64,000 nt of DNA from Sulfuriflexus mobilis (lineage in GTDB: Bacteria > Pseudomonadota > Gammaproteobacteria > AKS1): contig NZ_AP018725.1 in assembly GCF_003967195.1 (NCBI RefSeq), forward strand, positions 1,426,001-1,490,000, read 5' to 3'. Shown here piece by piece: positions 24,362-33,857 of the stretch; the first letter of the stretch is position 1, and the number at the start of each line of letters is the position of its first letter. Made by a program: the position numbers and the translations under genes. Under the pieces are notes generated by a model that searched no databases, was not told the origin of the DNA, and worked only from the letters and a program-made list of their open reading frames with translations.

Positions 24362-24667
24362 TTATGGCTTTTGCATTTGATGGTGGACGGCCGAGTGTAT
24401 AACACGGTCATGCTCGAAGTGCACGGTATACTGCTCATAGACCCAGCGGGTAATAGGGGGCTCGCCAACCGGGGCCATTTTCTGCCGTGGACTGCCAAAC
24501 GCAGCTTCAACCTGTTGCATGGTCATGCCACGCCCGGGACGGGGGATGCCCGTAGTACTGTTGGCGGGCGCATCGATAATACTCAGGGTCTCGGCAGCAG
24601 CGAATGTCGGCAGGCCGCAGAGGACAGACAACAGCACTGGCAGGATAAAGGCCTTGTAGGTAGACAT
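24362..24667 (-). CDS. exported BamE-like small protein
   Basis: This 101-residue protein starts behind AAGGAGAAAG. It has a signal peptide (MSTYKAFILPVLLSVLCGLP, cleaved near TFAAAE) and then a single small domain: RGMTMQQVEAAFGSPRQKMAPVG, followed by TRWVYEQYTVHFEHDRVIHS. M-T-x-x-x-V-x-x-x-x-G-x-P followed by a W-x-Y beta-strand is the BamE/SmpA-type fold. It lacks the lipobox of true BamE, so it is probably a periplasmic relative. It lies 12 bases upstream of the DAHP synthase-like gene in the same direction. The 214-base gap to lolC upstream shows nothing beyond likely promoters. Confidence 0.65.
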   Translation of the reverse strand: MSTYKAFILPVLLSVLCGLPTFAAAETLSIIDAPANSTTGIPRPGRGMTMQQVEAAFGSPRQKMAPVGEPPITRWVYEQYTVHFEHDRVIHSAVHHQMQKP

Positions 24668-24881
24668 ATCTTTCTCCTTGTCTCTGTAGACTAAGTGACG
24701 CTGACTGATGTGCTTGCGGTCACTATAACATTGCCCCTGTGCCGGTAAAAGCCGGCGATGGGGCTCGTTATTGGATCAAAGCGCTCCTGCGGCCGTATGT
24801 CTGCGACCTGCGCCACATTATGCTGAAACACTATCGTAAACGTGAGGACAGGCTCAACGGCTTGTGGTTTAATATCGAGCT

Positions 24882-26132
24882 ATGTTCAGACCACTAGAAG
24901 CCTGCATTGGCCTGCGATATACCCGCGCACGCCGACGTAATCACTTTATCTCCTTTATTGCCCTGTTTTCGATCCTGGGTATCGCCCTGGGCGTGCTGGT
25001 TATGATCACGGTGTTATCGGTCATGAACGGTTTCCAGACCGAGGTACGCGAGCGTATCCTCGGTGCGGCCTCGCATATCACGATCAATGCTATTGATGGC
25101 ACCGGTCTGGACGACTGGCAGGCGGTCGTGGCGGCCTCGGCCAAACACCCTCGCGTGATTGGCACAGCACCCTTTGTGCGTACCGAGGGCATGCTCACGC
25201 ATGGCCAGTATGTCAGTGCGGCCTTTGTCCGCGGTATCGACCCGGCACTCGAGCCACAGGTCTCTGAATTACATAACAGCCTGTTGGTGGGGGATTTTAC
25301 CGAACTGACCCCGGGCGCCTTTAATATATATCTGGGCAAGTACCTGGCGCGCACGCTCGGTGTCTTCGTCGGTGACAAGGTGACCCTGGTCACACCACAG
25401 GCGGCCATCACCCCGGCGGGGATCCTGCCGCGCCTGAAACGTTTTACCGTTGTCGGAATCTTCGAGACCGGCCATAACCAGTATGACAATGGTCTGGCGG
25501 TGGTGCATATCAGTGATGCCGCGCGGCTGATGCGGCTCGGTGATAACGTCACCGGCGTGCGTATCAAGCTCGATGATATCTTCGCCGCACCGTTTGTCGG
25601 CGAGGAACTGGTGGCAAGCCTGCCCGGTGCCTACCGGGTCAGTGACTGGAGCAAGGTGCACGCCAACTTCTTCCGTGCGGTACAGATCGAAAAGCGCATG
25701 ATGTCGATTATCCTCACCTGCATCCTGCTCATCGCTGCCTTTAATATTGTTTCCATGATGGTGATGACGGTCACTGAAAAGCAAAGTGATATCGCCATCC
25801 TGCGCACGCTGGGGGCCTCACCGGCGAGGATTATGCGTATCTTTATCATTCAGGGCACGATCATCGGTATGTTCGGCGCCTTACTGGGTATTGCAGGGGG
25901 CGTTGGTGTTGCCCTGAACATCGATGTTATCGTGCCGGCCATTGAATCCATGCTCGGTACCAAGTTCCTGTCGCCGGATGTCTACCTGATTAGTGAACTG
26001 CCCTCTGAGCTTCAGTGGAATGATGTGGGGATTATCTCTGCCACCGCCTTTGTCATCACCTTACTGGCCACGCTGTACCCGGCCTGGCGTGCCGCCCGTG
26101 TCCAGCCTGCAGAGGCGCTGCGTTATGAGTGA
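24882..26132 (+). CDS. lolC: lipoprotein-releasing ABC transporter permease LolC/E
   Basis: This 416-residue inner-membrane permease of the Lol system releases outer-membrane-directed lipoproteins to the carrier LolA. The N-terminus, [31 protein letters not shown], is characteristic, with the first transmembrane helix at about 25-50. A large periplasmic domain follows, then three C-terminal helices (about 270-300, 320-350 and 375-405) with the FtsX-like segment [18 protein letters not shown]. Only one permease gene is present with one ATPase, so it may act as a homodimer, or serve as the LolF-type permease of bacteria with a single permease. It overlaps lolD by eight bases. Confidence 0.92.
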   Translation: MFRPLEACIGLRYTRARRRNHFISFIALFSILGIALGVLVMITVLSVMNGFQTEVRERILGAASHITINAIDGTGLDDWQAVVAASAKHPRVIGTAPFVRTEGMLTHGQYVSAAFVRGIDPALEPQVSELHNSLLVGDFTELTPGAFNIYLGKYLARTLGVFVGDKVTLVTPQAAITPAGILPRLKRFTVVGIFETGHNQYDNGLAVVHISDAARLMRLGDNVTGVRIKLDDIFAAPFVGEELVASLPGAYRVSDWSKVHANFFRAVQIEKRMMSIILTCILLIAAFNIVSMMVMTVTEKQSDIAILRTLGASPARIMRIFIIQGTIIGMFGALLGIAGGVGVALNIDVIVPAIESMLGTKFLSPDVYLISELPSELQWNDVGIISATAFVITLLATLYPAWRAARVQPAEALRYE

Positions 26133-26802
26133 TTACATCATCGAGTGCCAGGGTCTGGTAAAGAGTTTTAGTGAGGGCAGATTGCACGTTGATGTATTAC
26201 GTGATGCCAGTCTGCATATCGGACGCGGTGAACGCGTCGCCATTATTGGCCGCTCCGGTGCCGGCAAGAGTACTCTGTTGCACCTGCTGGGAGGCCTGGA
26301 TATCCCGAGTGCCGGGCAAGTGCTTATCAATGGCAAGGATATGGCAAAGCTGAATGCCGCGCAGCGTGGCCAGTTGCGCAACCAGTACCTCGGCTTTGTT
26401 TACCAGTTTCATCACCTGTTGCCCGAGTTTACGGCAGTAGAAAATGTCGGCATGCCGCTGATGATCCGTGGTGATGACCCGGATAAGGCGATGCAGCAGG
26501 CTGCAGCGATGTTGCAACGCGTGGGTCTGGAACATCGCCTGCACCATAAGCCGGGTGAAATGTCTGGTGGTGAACGTCAGCGTGCCGCCGTGGCACGTGC
26601 CCTGGTGACACGGCCGGCGTGTGTGCTCGCCGATGAACCAACGGGTAACCTCGATACGCGCAATGCCGAGCAGGTGCATGAATTGATGCTGGAACTGAAT
26701 AAGGAGATCCGTACCAGCTTCGTGGTCGTCACGCATGACGAGACACTGGCGGCAAGAATGGATCGTGTACTGACCCTGGACGACGGTCAGTTACGAGAGT
26801 AG
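26125..26802 (+). CDS. lolD: lipoprotein-releasing ABC transporter ATPase LolD
   Basis: The ATG at 26125 overlaps the permease stop (ATGAGTGA) and gives 225 residues, the normal LolD length. The ABC motifs are complete: Walker [18 protein letters not shown]-loop [10 protein letters not shown], signature [15 protein letters not shown], Walker [13 protein letters not shown] and switch histidine [22 protein letters not shown] is the LolD-specific Q-loop context. It powers lipoprotein extraction with the permease encoded just upstream, and translational coupling through the overlap would match the subunit ratio. The GC content and codon use match the core genome. Confidence 0.95.
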   Translation: MSDYIIECQGLVKSFSEGRLHVDVLRDASLHIGRGERVAIIGRSGAGKSTLLHLLGGLDIPSAGQVLINGKDMAKLNAAQRGQLRNQYLGFVYQFHHLLPEFTAVENVGMPLMIRGDDPDKAMQQAAAMLQRVGLEHRLHHKPGEMSGGERQRAAVARALVTRPACVLADEPTGNLDTRNAEQVHELMLELNKEIRTSFVVVTHDETLAARMDRVLTLDDGQLRE

Positions 26803-26803
26803 A

Positions 26804-27334
26804 TCATATTTGCGGGGGCTTGTAGCGCCGCAGGTTTTTCTTTTTCAGTCGGTTGACGATGCTGAGTCGCCAGAGCAGGCGGATGCTCACATACCCCAGA
26901 AAAGAACTCACTACGCCCATGACAAAGCAGCCGAGCAGGAAGGGCTGCCAGATTATGTGCAGGCCGCTGCCGAGCCATTCAAAACTCAGTTCAAAATGAA
27001 ACTTCGTCTCGGGGATGCCGAGTATCCAGGTACCGAGCAGGTAGGCGAAGTAAAACAGTGGCGGCATGGTCAGGGGATTGGACACCCAGACCAGGGCAAC
27101 CGAGACCGGCAGATTGACACGCAGGAAGATGGCCAGGGCCGCGGCGAAGACCATCTGGAAGGGCACCGGCACCCAGGCAAAAAACAGGCCCACGGCAAAG
27201 GCACCGGCCACGGAGCGGCGATTCAGATGAAACAGGTTGGGGTCATGTAACAGGTTGCCGAATATCTGCAAATTTTTGTGTTTGCGGATCGCCTGGTGGT
27301 CGGGTATATAGCGCTGGATGAACTTCTTTAGCAT
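26804..27334 (-). CDS. DUF2062 membrane protein
   Basis: The start at 27334 was chosen because it gives the usual family N-terminus, MLKKFIQRYIPDHQAIRKHK. The 176-residue protein then shows RRSVAGAFAVGLFFAWVPVPFQMVFAAALAI and VALVWVSNPLTMPPLFYFAYLLG, the two conserved hairpins of DUF2062, followed by another transmembrane segment near 140-165 and a basic tail (RLKKKNLRRYK). The function of DUF2062 is unknown. It lies convergent with lolD, one base apart, and divergent from comEC, a position I recall from Pseudomonas genomes. Confidence 0.88.
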   Translation of the reverse strand: MLKKFIQRYIPDHQAIRKHKNLQIFGNLLHDPNLFHLNRRSVAGAFAVGLFFAWVPVPFQMVFAAALAIFLRVNLPVSVALVWVSNPLTMPPLFYFAYLLGTWILGIPETKFHFELSFEWLGSGLHIIWQPFLLGCFVMGVVSSFLGYVSIRLLWRLSIVNRLKKKNLRRYKPPQI

Positions 27335-27408
27335 TGCCGTAGTGGGTGTTAAGCTGATTCGAGTAGGGATATATAGAAACATTCTGCCCCCGCTGGCGAA
27401 GGAGTGCA

Positions 27409-29685
27409 ATGCGTTTAGGGACAATCGCATTTTTGCTCGGCATTCTTGCTGCGCAACAGTTAACGGACTTGCCTGACGGCAACAGTTGGTTTTTCGCCGG
27501 CTTTGCCCTCATCCTGCTGTGGTTCCTGCCATGGCCCTGGCGTCTGCCGCTGTTGACACTGGCCGGTTTTCTCTGGGCGCTGTTCTTCGCCGGCGTGCTC
27601 ATCGATGCGAGATTGCCTGCCGCCCTGGAAGGTGAGGTTATCCTTATCGAGGCCAGGGTCGTCAGCCTGCCGAAACCGACCCGGCATGGTACCCGCTTTG
27701 ATGTCGATACGCAGATCCTCGGTCGTCCTTACCGTTTGCGTTTGAATGATTATCAATCCCGCCAACACCCGCCGCATGCCGGTGAACGCTGGCGCCTGCT
27801 GGTCAAGTTAAAACAGCCACACGGGCTTATGAATCCCGGCGGCTTCGATTACGAGCGTTACCTGTTTCGCCACGGTATTGCCGCCACCGGTTATGTCCGC
27901 CAGGCAGAGGTCAATGAATACCTTTCAGCCCCCGGTTATGGCGATGCTATCCTCGTGGCCAGGGCCGGTCTATCGACGACGATCGAGCAGGCCCTGAGTG
28001 GCCAGGCCCACCAGGGTCTGGTGCGTGCCCTGGCCGTTGGCGACCGGCGAGGGATCGACGCGGCGCATTGGCAGGTGTTGCGGCGTACCGGCACCAGCCA
28101 CCTCATGGCCATTTCCGGTCTGCACATCGGCCTGGTGGCCGGAATGGTGTTCCTGTTCATCCGCGCAGTCTGCAGCCGGAGCACCTGGCTGTTGCTGCGC
28201 ATACCAGCGGTGATACCGGCCGCCGTCGCGGCGATGCTGGCGGCTATTGTCTATGCCATGCTCGCCGGTTTCTCGGTACCAACCCAGCGGGCCCTGATCA
28301 TGGTCTGTGTAATGATGCTGGCCATCATCTCTCGCCGCCAACTGGCGCCGTCCTCGGTGCTGGCCGTCGCCCTGTTGCTGGTGCTGCTCTTCGACCCGCT
28401 GGCGGTCCTCGATGCCGGTTTCTGGTTATCGTTCTCAGCCGTCGCCATCATTATGTATGTGATCTCGGCCCGCCTTGGCAGTGTATCGAAGTGGCTACAG
28501 TGGGGACGTATACAATGGCTGATCGCCGTGGGCATGTTGCCGTTAATGTTGATCCTGTTTCAGCAATTAAGCCTGGTTGCCCCGATTGCCAACTTGTTGG
28601 CCGTGCCCTGGGTGAGTTTTGTCACCGTCCCGGCGACCTTGCTCGGCAGTCTCAGCCTGTCATGGTGGCCTGACGCGGGTAACAGCCTGTTAGGGCTCGC
28701 CACCTGGAGCCTTGATGAACTCTGGCCGATACTCGAGGCCCTCGCCAGACAGCCACTGGCCAGTTGGGCCTCGCATCGTCCACAGGACTGGACCATCCTG
28801 CCTGCCGCGCTCGGTATGCTCTGGTTGTTGCTGCCGCGTGGCTGGCCGGCGCGGTGGCTGGGGGGCGTGTGCCTGTTACCCATGTTGTTATTGCCGAGGA
28901 CCGGGCCTGCCGAGGGGGAGTTAGCGTTGAGTCTGCTCGATGTCGGGCAGGGGCTGTCGGTGGTGTTGAGGACCGCCGGGCATGTGCTGGTTTACGACAC
29001 CGGTGCACGTTTCTCCGATAACTTTGATGCCGGCCAGGCCATTATTGTGCCGTTTTTACGATCAGAGGGCGTGACGCACATCGATACGCTACTGGTCAGT
29101 CACGGTGACAATGATCACCGCGGCGGGGCCGATAGCCTTTTACAGGCCTACCCGGTACGACGTATCCTCAGCGGCGCGCAGTCGTCCCGCTGGGGACATG
29201 CGCAGGCCGAGGCCTGCCGAGCCGGGCAGCACTGGCAATGGGATGGTGTGGACTTTGATATCCTGCATCCTGCGGCTGAGCTGCCCGGCAAGGCAAACAA
29301 CCGTTCCTGCGTGCTGCGTGTCAGTGTCGGCGATTATCATGTGTTATTACCCGGTGATATCGAAACCCTGGTAGAGACTCATCTGCAACAAGGTGGCCAG
29401 GACCTGCGTGCGCAAATACTGGTGGCCCCGCATCACGGTAGCAAGACCTCCTCGAGCCTGTCTTTCTTAAGGGCGGTTAAACCCGAGTGGGTATTGTTTG
29501 CCACCGGTTATCGCAATCGCTACGGTTTTCCCCACCCAGGCATCGTGCAGCGTTATCGTGCCGCCGGGACGCAGATGGGGGATACGGCCAAAAGCGGGGC
29601 GATCCAGCTGCAAATTGCCGCAGGCAGGCTGAAAAGCCAGCGCGGCTGGCGTCAACAGGCACGCCGATACTGGCACGCACAGTGA
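27409..29685 (+). CDS. comEC: DNA internalization protein ComEC/Rec2
   Basis: This 758-residue ComEC has three parts. The N-terminal OB-like periplasmic domain follows two short membrane helices. The competence domain comes next with HLMAISGLHIGLVAGMVF and many transmembrane segments (about 220-520). The C-terminal metallo-beta-lactamase-like domain has VSHGDNDHRGGADSL, LPGDIE and APHHGSKTSSS. The protein forms the inner-membrane channel for single-stranded DNA during natural transformation. The nuclease-like domain retains its metal-binding histidines and aspartates. Type IV pilus genes are not in this window, so competence cannot be concluded, but the uptake channel is intact. This could be relevant to acquisition of the accessory blocks. 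Confidence 0.93.
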   Translation: MRLGTIAFLLGILAAQQLTDLPDGNSWFFAGFALILLWFLPWPWRLPLLTLAGFLWALFFAGVLIDARLPAALEGEVILIEARVVSLPKPTRHGTRFDVDTQILGRPYRLRLNDYQSRQHPPHAGERWRLLVKLKQPHGLMNPGGFDYERYLFRHGIAATGYVRQAEVNEYLSAPGYGDAILVARAGLSTTIEQALSGQAHQGLVRALAVGDRRGIDAAHWQVLRRTGTSHLMAISGLHIGLVAGMVFLFIRAVCSRSTWLLLRIPAVIPAAVAAMLAAIVYAMLAGFSVPTQRALIMVCVMMLAIISRRQLAPSSVLAVALLLVLLFDPLAVLDAGFWLSFSAVAIIMYVISARLGSVSKWLQWGRIQWLIAVGMLPLMLILFQQLSLVAPIANLLAVPWVSFVTVPATLLGSLSLSWWPDAGNSLLGLATWSLDELWPILEALARQPLASWASHRPQDWTILPAALGMLWLLLPRGWPARWLGGVCLLPMLLLPRTGPAEGELALSLLDVGQGLSVVLRTAGHVLVYDTGARFSDNFDAGQAIIVPFLRSEGVTHIDTLLVSHGDNDHRGGADSLLQAYPVRRILSGAQSSRWGHAQAEACRAGQHWQWDGVDFDILHPAAELPGKANNRSCVLRVSVGDYHVLLPGDIETLVETHLQQGGQDLRAQILVAPHHGSKTSSSLSFLRAVKPEWVLFATGYRNRYGFPHPGIVQRYRAAGTQMGDTAKSGAIQLQIAAGRLKSQRGWRQQARRYWHAQ

Positions 29686-29794
29686 TGGTATTGTCGTGGG
29701 CATGTTGTACAATCGTCTCCTACTGTACGGCGGCGATTGGCCGTGAACGACTAAATTGATAGACTTATCAAAAACATAAAAAGGCTAAAAGACT

Positions 29795-30439
29795 GTGTTT
29801 GAACTCGTCAAGGCAGGCGGCTGGCTCATGCTGCCCATCATCTTATGTTCGGCCATTGCGTTAGCGATCATCGCCGAACGCTTCTGGAGCCTGCAACGTA
29901 AACGCATTACCCCGAAACATCTCGTGGCCCAGATCTGGCACTGGGCACGTAACAAACAACTCGATGAGGCCAAGATCCTGCAGCTGAGGAAGGGCTCACA
30001 ACTGGGTCGTATCATCGCCGCCGGCCTGGTCAACCGCCACCACCCGCGTGAGATCATGAAAGAGAGCATTGAGGATGCCGGACGTCACATCGTGCCGGAG
30101 CTTGAGCGATTCCTGAATACGCTGGGTACAATTGCCTCGATCACACCACTACTTGGTCTGCTCGGCACGGTGGTCGGTATGATCGATGTCTTTACTGCCA
30201 TTATCGAGCACGGTGTCGGCAATCCGGCGGAACTGGCTGACGGCATCTCCAAGGCCCTGATCACTACGGCAGCGGGTTTGTCCGTGGCTATTCCTGCGCT
30301 GATGTTTTATCGCTACTTCCGTGGCCGCGTCAATGAACTCGTCCTGACCATGGAGCAGGAGGCCCTGAAGTTGATTGAGGTCCTGCACGGTGAGCGTGAG
30401 GATGCGGACCTGGAAGAAGAGGAGAACGAACTGCAATGA
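29795..30439 (+). CDS. exbB: MotA/TolQ/ExbB proton channel family protein
   Basis: This 214-residue inner-membrane protein starts at GTG (29795). It has three transmembrane helices: about 8-25 (GWLMLPIILCSAIALAII), 110-135 with ITPLLGLLGTVVGMIDVF, and 150-175 with ALITTAAGLSVAIPALMFY. The T-P-L-L-G-L-L-G-T-V-x-G-M motif and the downstream TTAAGLxVAIPA motif are the proton-channel signature. It pairs with the ExbD gene, whose start overlaps its stop. In this chromosomal context (upstream of msbA and lpxK) such pairs are usually annotated as ExbB/TolQ-like; whether the pair energises TonB or another partner cannot be told. Confidence 0.92.
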   Translation: MFELVKAGGWLMLPIILCSAIALAIIAERFWSLQRKRITPKHLVAQIWHWARNKQLDEAKILQLRKGSQLGRIIAAGLVNRHHPREIMKESIEDAGRHIVPELERFLNTLGTIASITPLLGLLGTVVGMIDVFTAIIEHGVGNPAELADGISKALITTAAGLSVAIPALMFYRYFRGRVNELVLTMEQEALKLIEVLHGEREDADLEEEENELQ

Positions 30440-30858
30440 GACTGCGCCAGCAGGTCAGTGAAGACCCGGATGTCAATCTGACACCGCTGATCGATGTTGT
30501 CTTCCTGTTGTTGATCTTCTTTATGGTTTCGACGACCTTCAATAAGGAATCAGAGCTGAGTATCGACTTGCCCACCGCGACCGGCGAAGTAGCGAAGGAA
30601 CGCTCAGTGCAGATTGAAATATCCATCGATGCTGAAGGTCACTATGCGGTCAATAATGAGCAGCTGGTGAATGAACAACTGGCGACCCTGAAAAATGCGA
30701 TTATCAAGGTTGCCGGCGATGACCGTGAGCAACCACTGGTGATTAGTGCTGATGGCCGTGCCTCACATCAGTCTGTGGTTACTGCAATGAATGCGGCACG
30801 CCAGCTCGGCTTTTCTCACCTGACCTTTGCTACCAAGATTGCCCCGGAAGAAAATTAA
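30436..30858 (+). CDS. exbD: ExbD/TolR family biopolymer transport protein
   Basis: This 140-residue protein has a short cytoplasmic N-terminus (MRLRQQVSEDPDVNLTPLID), one transmembrane helix (VVFLLLIFFMVSTTF, about 21-36) and a periplasmic domain ending NAARQLGFSHLTFATKI. The conserved aspartate at the start of the helix (TPLID-V) is the proton-conducting residue of the family. Its ATG overlaps the exbB stop (ATGA), and msbA follows three bases after its own stop. It works in complex with the ExbB protein to transmit proton-motive force to a TonB-like partner across the periplasm. Confidence 0.92.
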   Translation: MRLRQQVSEDPDVNLTPLIDVVFLLLIFFMVSTTFNKESELSIDLPTATGEVAKERSVQIEISIDAEGHYAVNNEQLVNEQLATLKNAIIKVAGDDREQPLVISADGRASHQSVVTAMNAARQLGFSHLTFATKIAPEEN

Positions 30859-30861
30859 ACG

Positions 30862-32616
30862 ATGTCCAATGATGTAAAGAAGATAGGTGGCAAAGAGGCC
30901 TATCTGCGCCTGCTTAGTTTTGTATTGCCGCACTGGAAGATGTTTGTGATTTCTATCATCGGTATGGCCGCCTATGCCGCTACCGATGCTGCCGTTGCCT
31001 GGTTGATGAAACCGCTCCTGGATGAAGGTTTTATCGCCAACGACGTCAGTGTTATTCGTCTGATGGCACTGGGGCTGGTAGGGATCTTCCTGCTGAGAAT
31101 ATTCGTTGGTATTGTCTCGACGTATTGCATGAGTTGGGTAAGCAGGCGGGTGATAAAAGATCTGCGTTTAAAAATGTTTGAGCACATCCTGCACCTTCCT
31201 ACTGCGTATTATGATCAGTCTTCTACCGGCAATATACTCTCGAAACTGATCTTTGATGTCGAACAGGTATCACGCGCCTCAACCAATGTCGTAACCGTCT
31301 TGTTCCGAGAAGGATTGACTGCTATCGGCCTGCTGGCGCTGATGTTCTACCGTAGTTGGCAATTGACCCTGATCTTCCTGCTGGTCTCACCGCTGGTGGC
31401 CTGGTTGATCTCATTTGTGAGCAAAAAATTTCGCAAGACAAGTCAGCGTATCCAGCAGAGTGTTGGTGGCATCACGCATGTTTCCGAAGAGGTGATTGAA
31501 GGCCATCGTGTGGTCAAGACCTTTGGTGGGCAAACGGTCGAAGCCGCTTCATTTGAAAAGGAAAACGAGTACAACAGCAAGCAAAAACTTAAACTCGATG
31601 TTACCCGGGAACTGAGTGTCGGTGTTATCCAGTTCCTCGTTGCAATTGGTATCGCCGGGGTGATCCTGTTCACCACCTCAGAAGCCATGCGCGGCCAGGT
31701 CACCCCCGGTGATTTTGTGTCGATGTTGTTTGCACTGGTTATGCTGCAGCGTCCTATCAAGCGCCTGACCACAGTGAATTCCTACCTGCAAACCGGAATC
31801 GCCGCTGCACAGAGCGTCTTCAGTTTTCTTGATATCGACAAGGAAAAAGATAACGGTACGAAGTTGCTGCAAAAGGTGCAGGGCCGGGTCGAATATACAA
31901 ATGTCGGTTTCTCCTACGAGACCAGTGCCGGCAAGGTACTGGATAAGATCAACTTCGTCGCCGAGCCGGGTAAGACCATTGCCTTTGTCGGTCGTTCGGG
32001 GAGTGGCAAGTCTACCCTGGTGAACCTGCTGCCGCGTTTCTATGATGCCCTTGAAGGCAGTATTCGTATTGATGGCCAGGACATTAACGACATCCGACTC
32101 GATGACCTGCGTCGTCACATCGCGCTGGTCAGCCAGCACGTGACCCTGTTCAATGATACGGTGGCGAAGAATATCGCCTATGGCAGTCTTAGTGATGCCA
32201 GTGAGGAAGAGATTATGCGCGCGGCCGAAATGGCACATGCCCGGGAATTTATCGAAAAACTGCCGGATGGCCTGAATACCATGGTTGGTGAAAATGGGGT
32301 GTTATTGTCCGGTGGCCAGCGTCAACGCCTGGCGATCGCACGTGCCCTGTTGAAGAATGCGCCGATCCTGATCCTCGACGAGGCCACCTCGGCGCTGGAT
32401 ACCGAGTCTGAACGCTATATCCAGGCGGGTCTCGAGGAACTGGTGAAAAATCGTACCACACTGGTGATCGCCCACCGGTTGTCGACCATCGAAAATGCCG
32501 ACAGTATCATTGTCCTGCATGATGGTCAGATAATCGAACAGGGCACGCATAATGAACTACTGGCACAAGGTGGTCAGTATGCGGCCCTGCACAAGATGCA
32601 GTTCAGGGATGTCTAG
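30862..32616 (+). CDS. msbA: lipid A export ABC transporter MsbA
   Basis: This 584-residue fused half-transporter flips lipid A-core across the inner membrane. Six transmembrane helices lie within residues 1-320. The ABC domain follows with Walker A FVGRSGSGKSTLVNLLPRF (about 374-392), signature LSGGQRQRLAIARAL, Walker B ILILDEATSALD and switch VIAHRLSTIENAD. It starts three bases after exbD and is followed after two bases by lpxK. The msbA-lpxK pairing is the classic arrangement, and the next genes supply Kdo activation. Length, motifs and context all agree. Confidence 0.95.
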   Translation: MSNDVKKIGGKEAYLRLLSFVLPHWKMFVISIIGMAAYAATDAAVAWLMKPLLDEGFIANDVSVIRLMALGLVGIFLLRIFVGIVSTYCMSWVSRRVIKDLRLKMFEHILHLPTAYYDQSSTGNILSKLIFDVEQVSRASTNVVTVLFREGLTAIGLLALMFYRSWQLTLIFLLVSPLVAWLISFVSKKFRKTSQRIQQSVGGITHVSEEVIEGHRVVKTFGGQTVEAASFEKENEYNSKQKLKLDVTRELSVGVIQFLVAIGIAGVILFTTSEAMRGQVTPGDFVSMLFALVMLQRPIKRLTTVNSYLQTGIAAAQSVFSFLDIDKEKDNGTKLLQKVQGRVEYTNVGFSYETSAGKVLDKINFVAEPGKTIAFVGRSGSGKSTLVNLLPRFYDALEGSIRIDGQDINDIRLDDLRRHIALVSQHVTLFNDTVAKNIAYGSLSDASEEEIMRAAEMAHAREFIEKLPDGLNTMVGENGVLLSGGQRQRLAIARALLKNAPILILDEATSALDTESERYIQAGLEELVKNRTTLVIAHRLSTIENADSIIVLHDGQIIEQGTHNELLAQGGQYAALHKMQFRDV

Positions 32617-32618
32617 CC

Positions 32619-33665
32619 ATGTTGCGCAGTCTCCTCAACAGGCTCTTTAACCGTATCTGGTATAAGCAGAGCTGGCCGCGTTATGCCTTGATGCCCTTGA
32701 CCTGGTTTTACCAGGCCATGATCCGCCTGCGCCGCCATGCCTACGAACGTGGCTGGAAGCCGAGCAACAGATACCCGCTGCCGGTGATCGTGGTCGGTAA
32801 CATTACGGTTGGTGGCAGTGGCAAGACCCCACTGGTGATCTGGCTGGTTGATTTTCTGCGCAAGGCGGGTTTCAAACCGGCCATCATCAGTCGTGGCTAT
32901 CGTGGCAAGGCCAGCCAGTGGCCGCAACAGGTACGGGCCGACAGTGACCCGGTGGTGGTGGGTGATGAAGCCGTGTTACTGGCCCGACGTTGTCACTGCC
33001 CAATCGCTGTCGGACCGAATCGTAGTGCCTCGGTTGAGGCATTATTGCAACACACGGATTGTAATATCATCATTTCCGATGATGGTTTGCAGCATTATGC
33101 CCTGGAACGTGATATCGAGATCGCCGTGGTGGATAGCCTGCGTCGCTATGGCAATGGTTGCCTGTTACCCGCAGGGCCGTTGCGTGAGCCAATAGAACGT
33201 CTTAAAGACGTGGATTTTATCGTTAGCAACGGCATCGCTGAACGCGGTGAATATGCCATGAGTCTGCGCATGCATACGGCCTGTAACCTGGAAACCGGCG
33301 AAGTCCGCGAGTTGAAGACCTTTACGAATGGCACCGTGCATGCCATGGCAGGTATTGGCAACCCAAAACGTTTTTTCAGTGCTTTGCATCAGCAGGGGCT
33401 GAAACTCTATGAACATGCCTTTGCCGATCACCATGATTTCAAGGCTAAGGACCTGGCCTTCAACAACACCGCACCGGTACTCATGACCGAGAAAGATGCG
33501 GTAAAGTGTCAACGCTTCGCACACAGTCATTACTGGTATGTGCCGGTCGAGGCAGAATTAAACAAGCATTTTGGGCCACGCCTGTTGGCAGCGCTCGAAA
33601 GCAAGGCAGTCAAGTCTGCGGTAACCCCATCAGCCACGCATAGCAACACGGCTGGACAAGCATAA
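32619..33665 (+). CDS. lpxK: tetraacyldisaccharide 4'-kinase LpxK
   Basis: LpxK phosphorylates the 4' position of the lipid A disaccharide precursor at the inner membrane. The 348-residue protein has the family Walker A VVGNITVGGSGKTPLVIWL (about 58-76), the ISRGYRG motif that follows, VGDEAVLLARR, ISDDGLQHYAL, and the later FADHHDF and MTEKDAVKCQ segments, all conserved in LpxK. It starts two bases after msbA. The last 20 residues (KSAVTPSATHSNTAGQA) look like a non-conserved extension. Trm112 and kdsB follow in the same transcript. Confidence 0.95.
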   Translation: MLRSLLNRLFNRIWYKQSWPRYALMPLTWFYQAMIRLRRHAYERGWKPSNRYPLPVIVVGNITVGGSGKTPLVIWLVDFLRKAGFKPAIISRGYRGKASQWPQQVRADSDPVVVGDEAVLLARRCHCPIAVGPNRSASVEALLQHTDCNIIISDDGLQHYALERDIEIAVVDSLRRYGNGCLLPAGPLREPIERLKDVDFIVSNGIAERGEYAMSLRMHTACNLETGEVRELKTFTNGTVHAMAGIGNPKRFFSALHQQGLKLYEHAFADHHDFKAKDLAFNNTAPVLMTEKDAVKCQRFAHSHYWYVPVEAELNKHFGPRLLAALESKAVKSAVTPSATHSNTAGQA

Positions 33666-33677
33666 GCGAGAGTGATT

Positions 33678-33857
33678 ATGGACAAAAAATTGTTAGCGAT
33701 ACTGGTCTGTCCGGTCTGCAAGGGACCGCTGGTGTATGACAAGCCCAAGGCTGAGTTGATCTGCAAAGTGGATCGCCTGGCCTATCCAATCCGCGATGAC
33801 ATACCTGTGATGCTCGAGGAAGAAGCACGTCGACTGCCTGCCGACGAGGAAGTATAA
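33678..33857 (+). CDS. Trm112/YcaR family protein
   Basis: This 59-residue protein begins at the ATG at 33678 (a GTG six bases earlier is less likely). It reads [20 protein letters not shown], with one CPVC pair. The second pair of true zinc sites is reduced to a single cysteine (ICK), so zinc binding is doubtful, as in other proteobacterial members. It ends [15 protein letters not shown], the family's conserved C-terminal motif. Its role in bacteria is unknown, but it is almost always placed between lpxK and kdsB, as here. The kdsB start codon directly follows its stop. Confidence 0.9.
   Translation: MDKKLLAILVCPVCKGPLVYDKPKAELICKVDRLAYPIRDDIPVMLEEEARRLPADEEV

Noticed and set aside
23732-24694. 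320-residue plus-strand open frame
   Set aside because: It is antisense to the DAHP synthase-like and BamE-like genes, whose motifs are clear on the minus strand.
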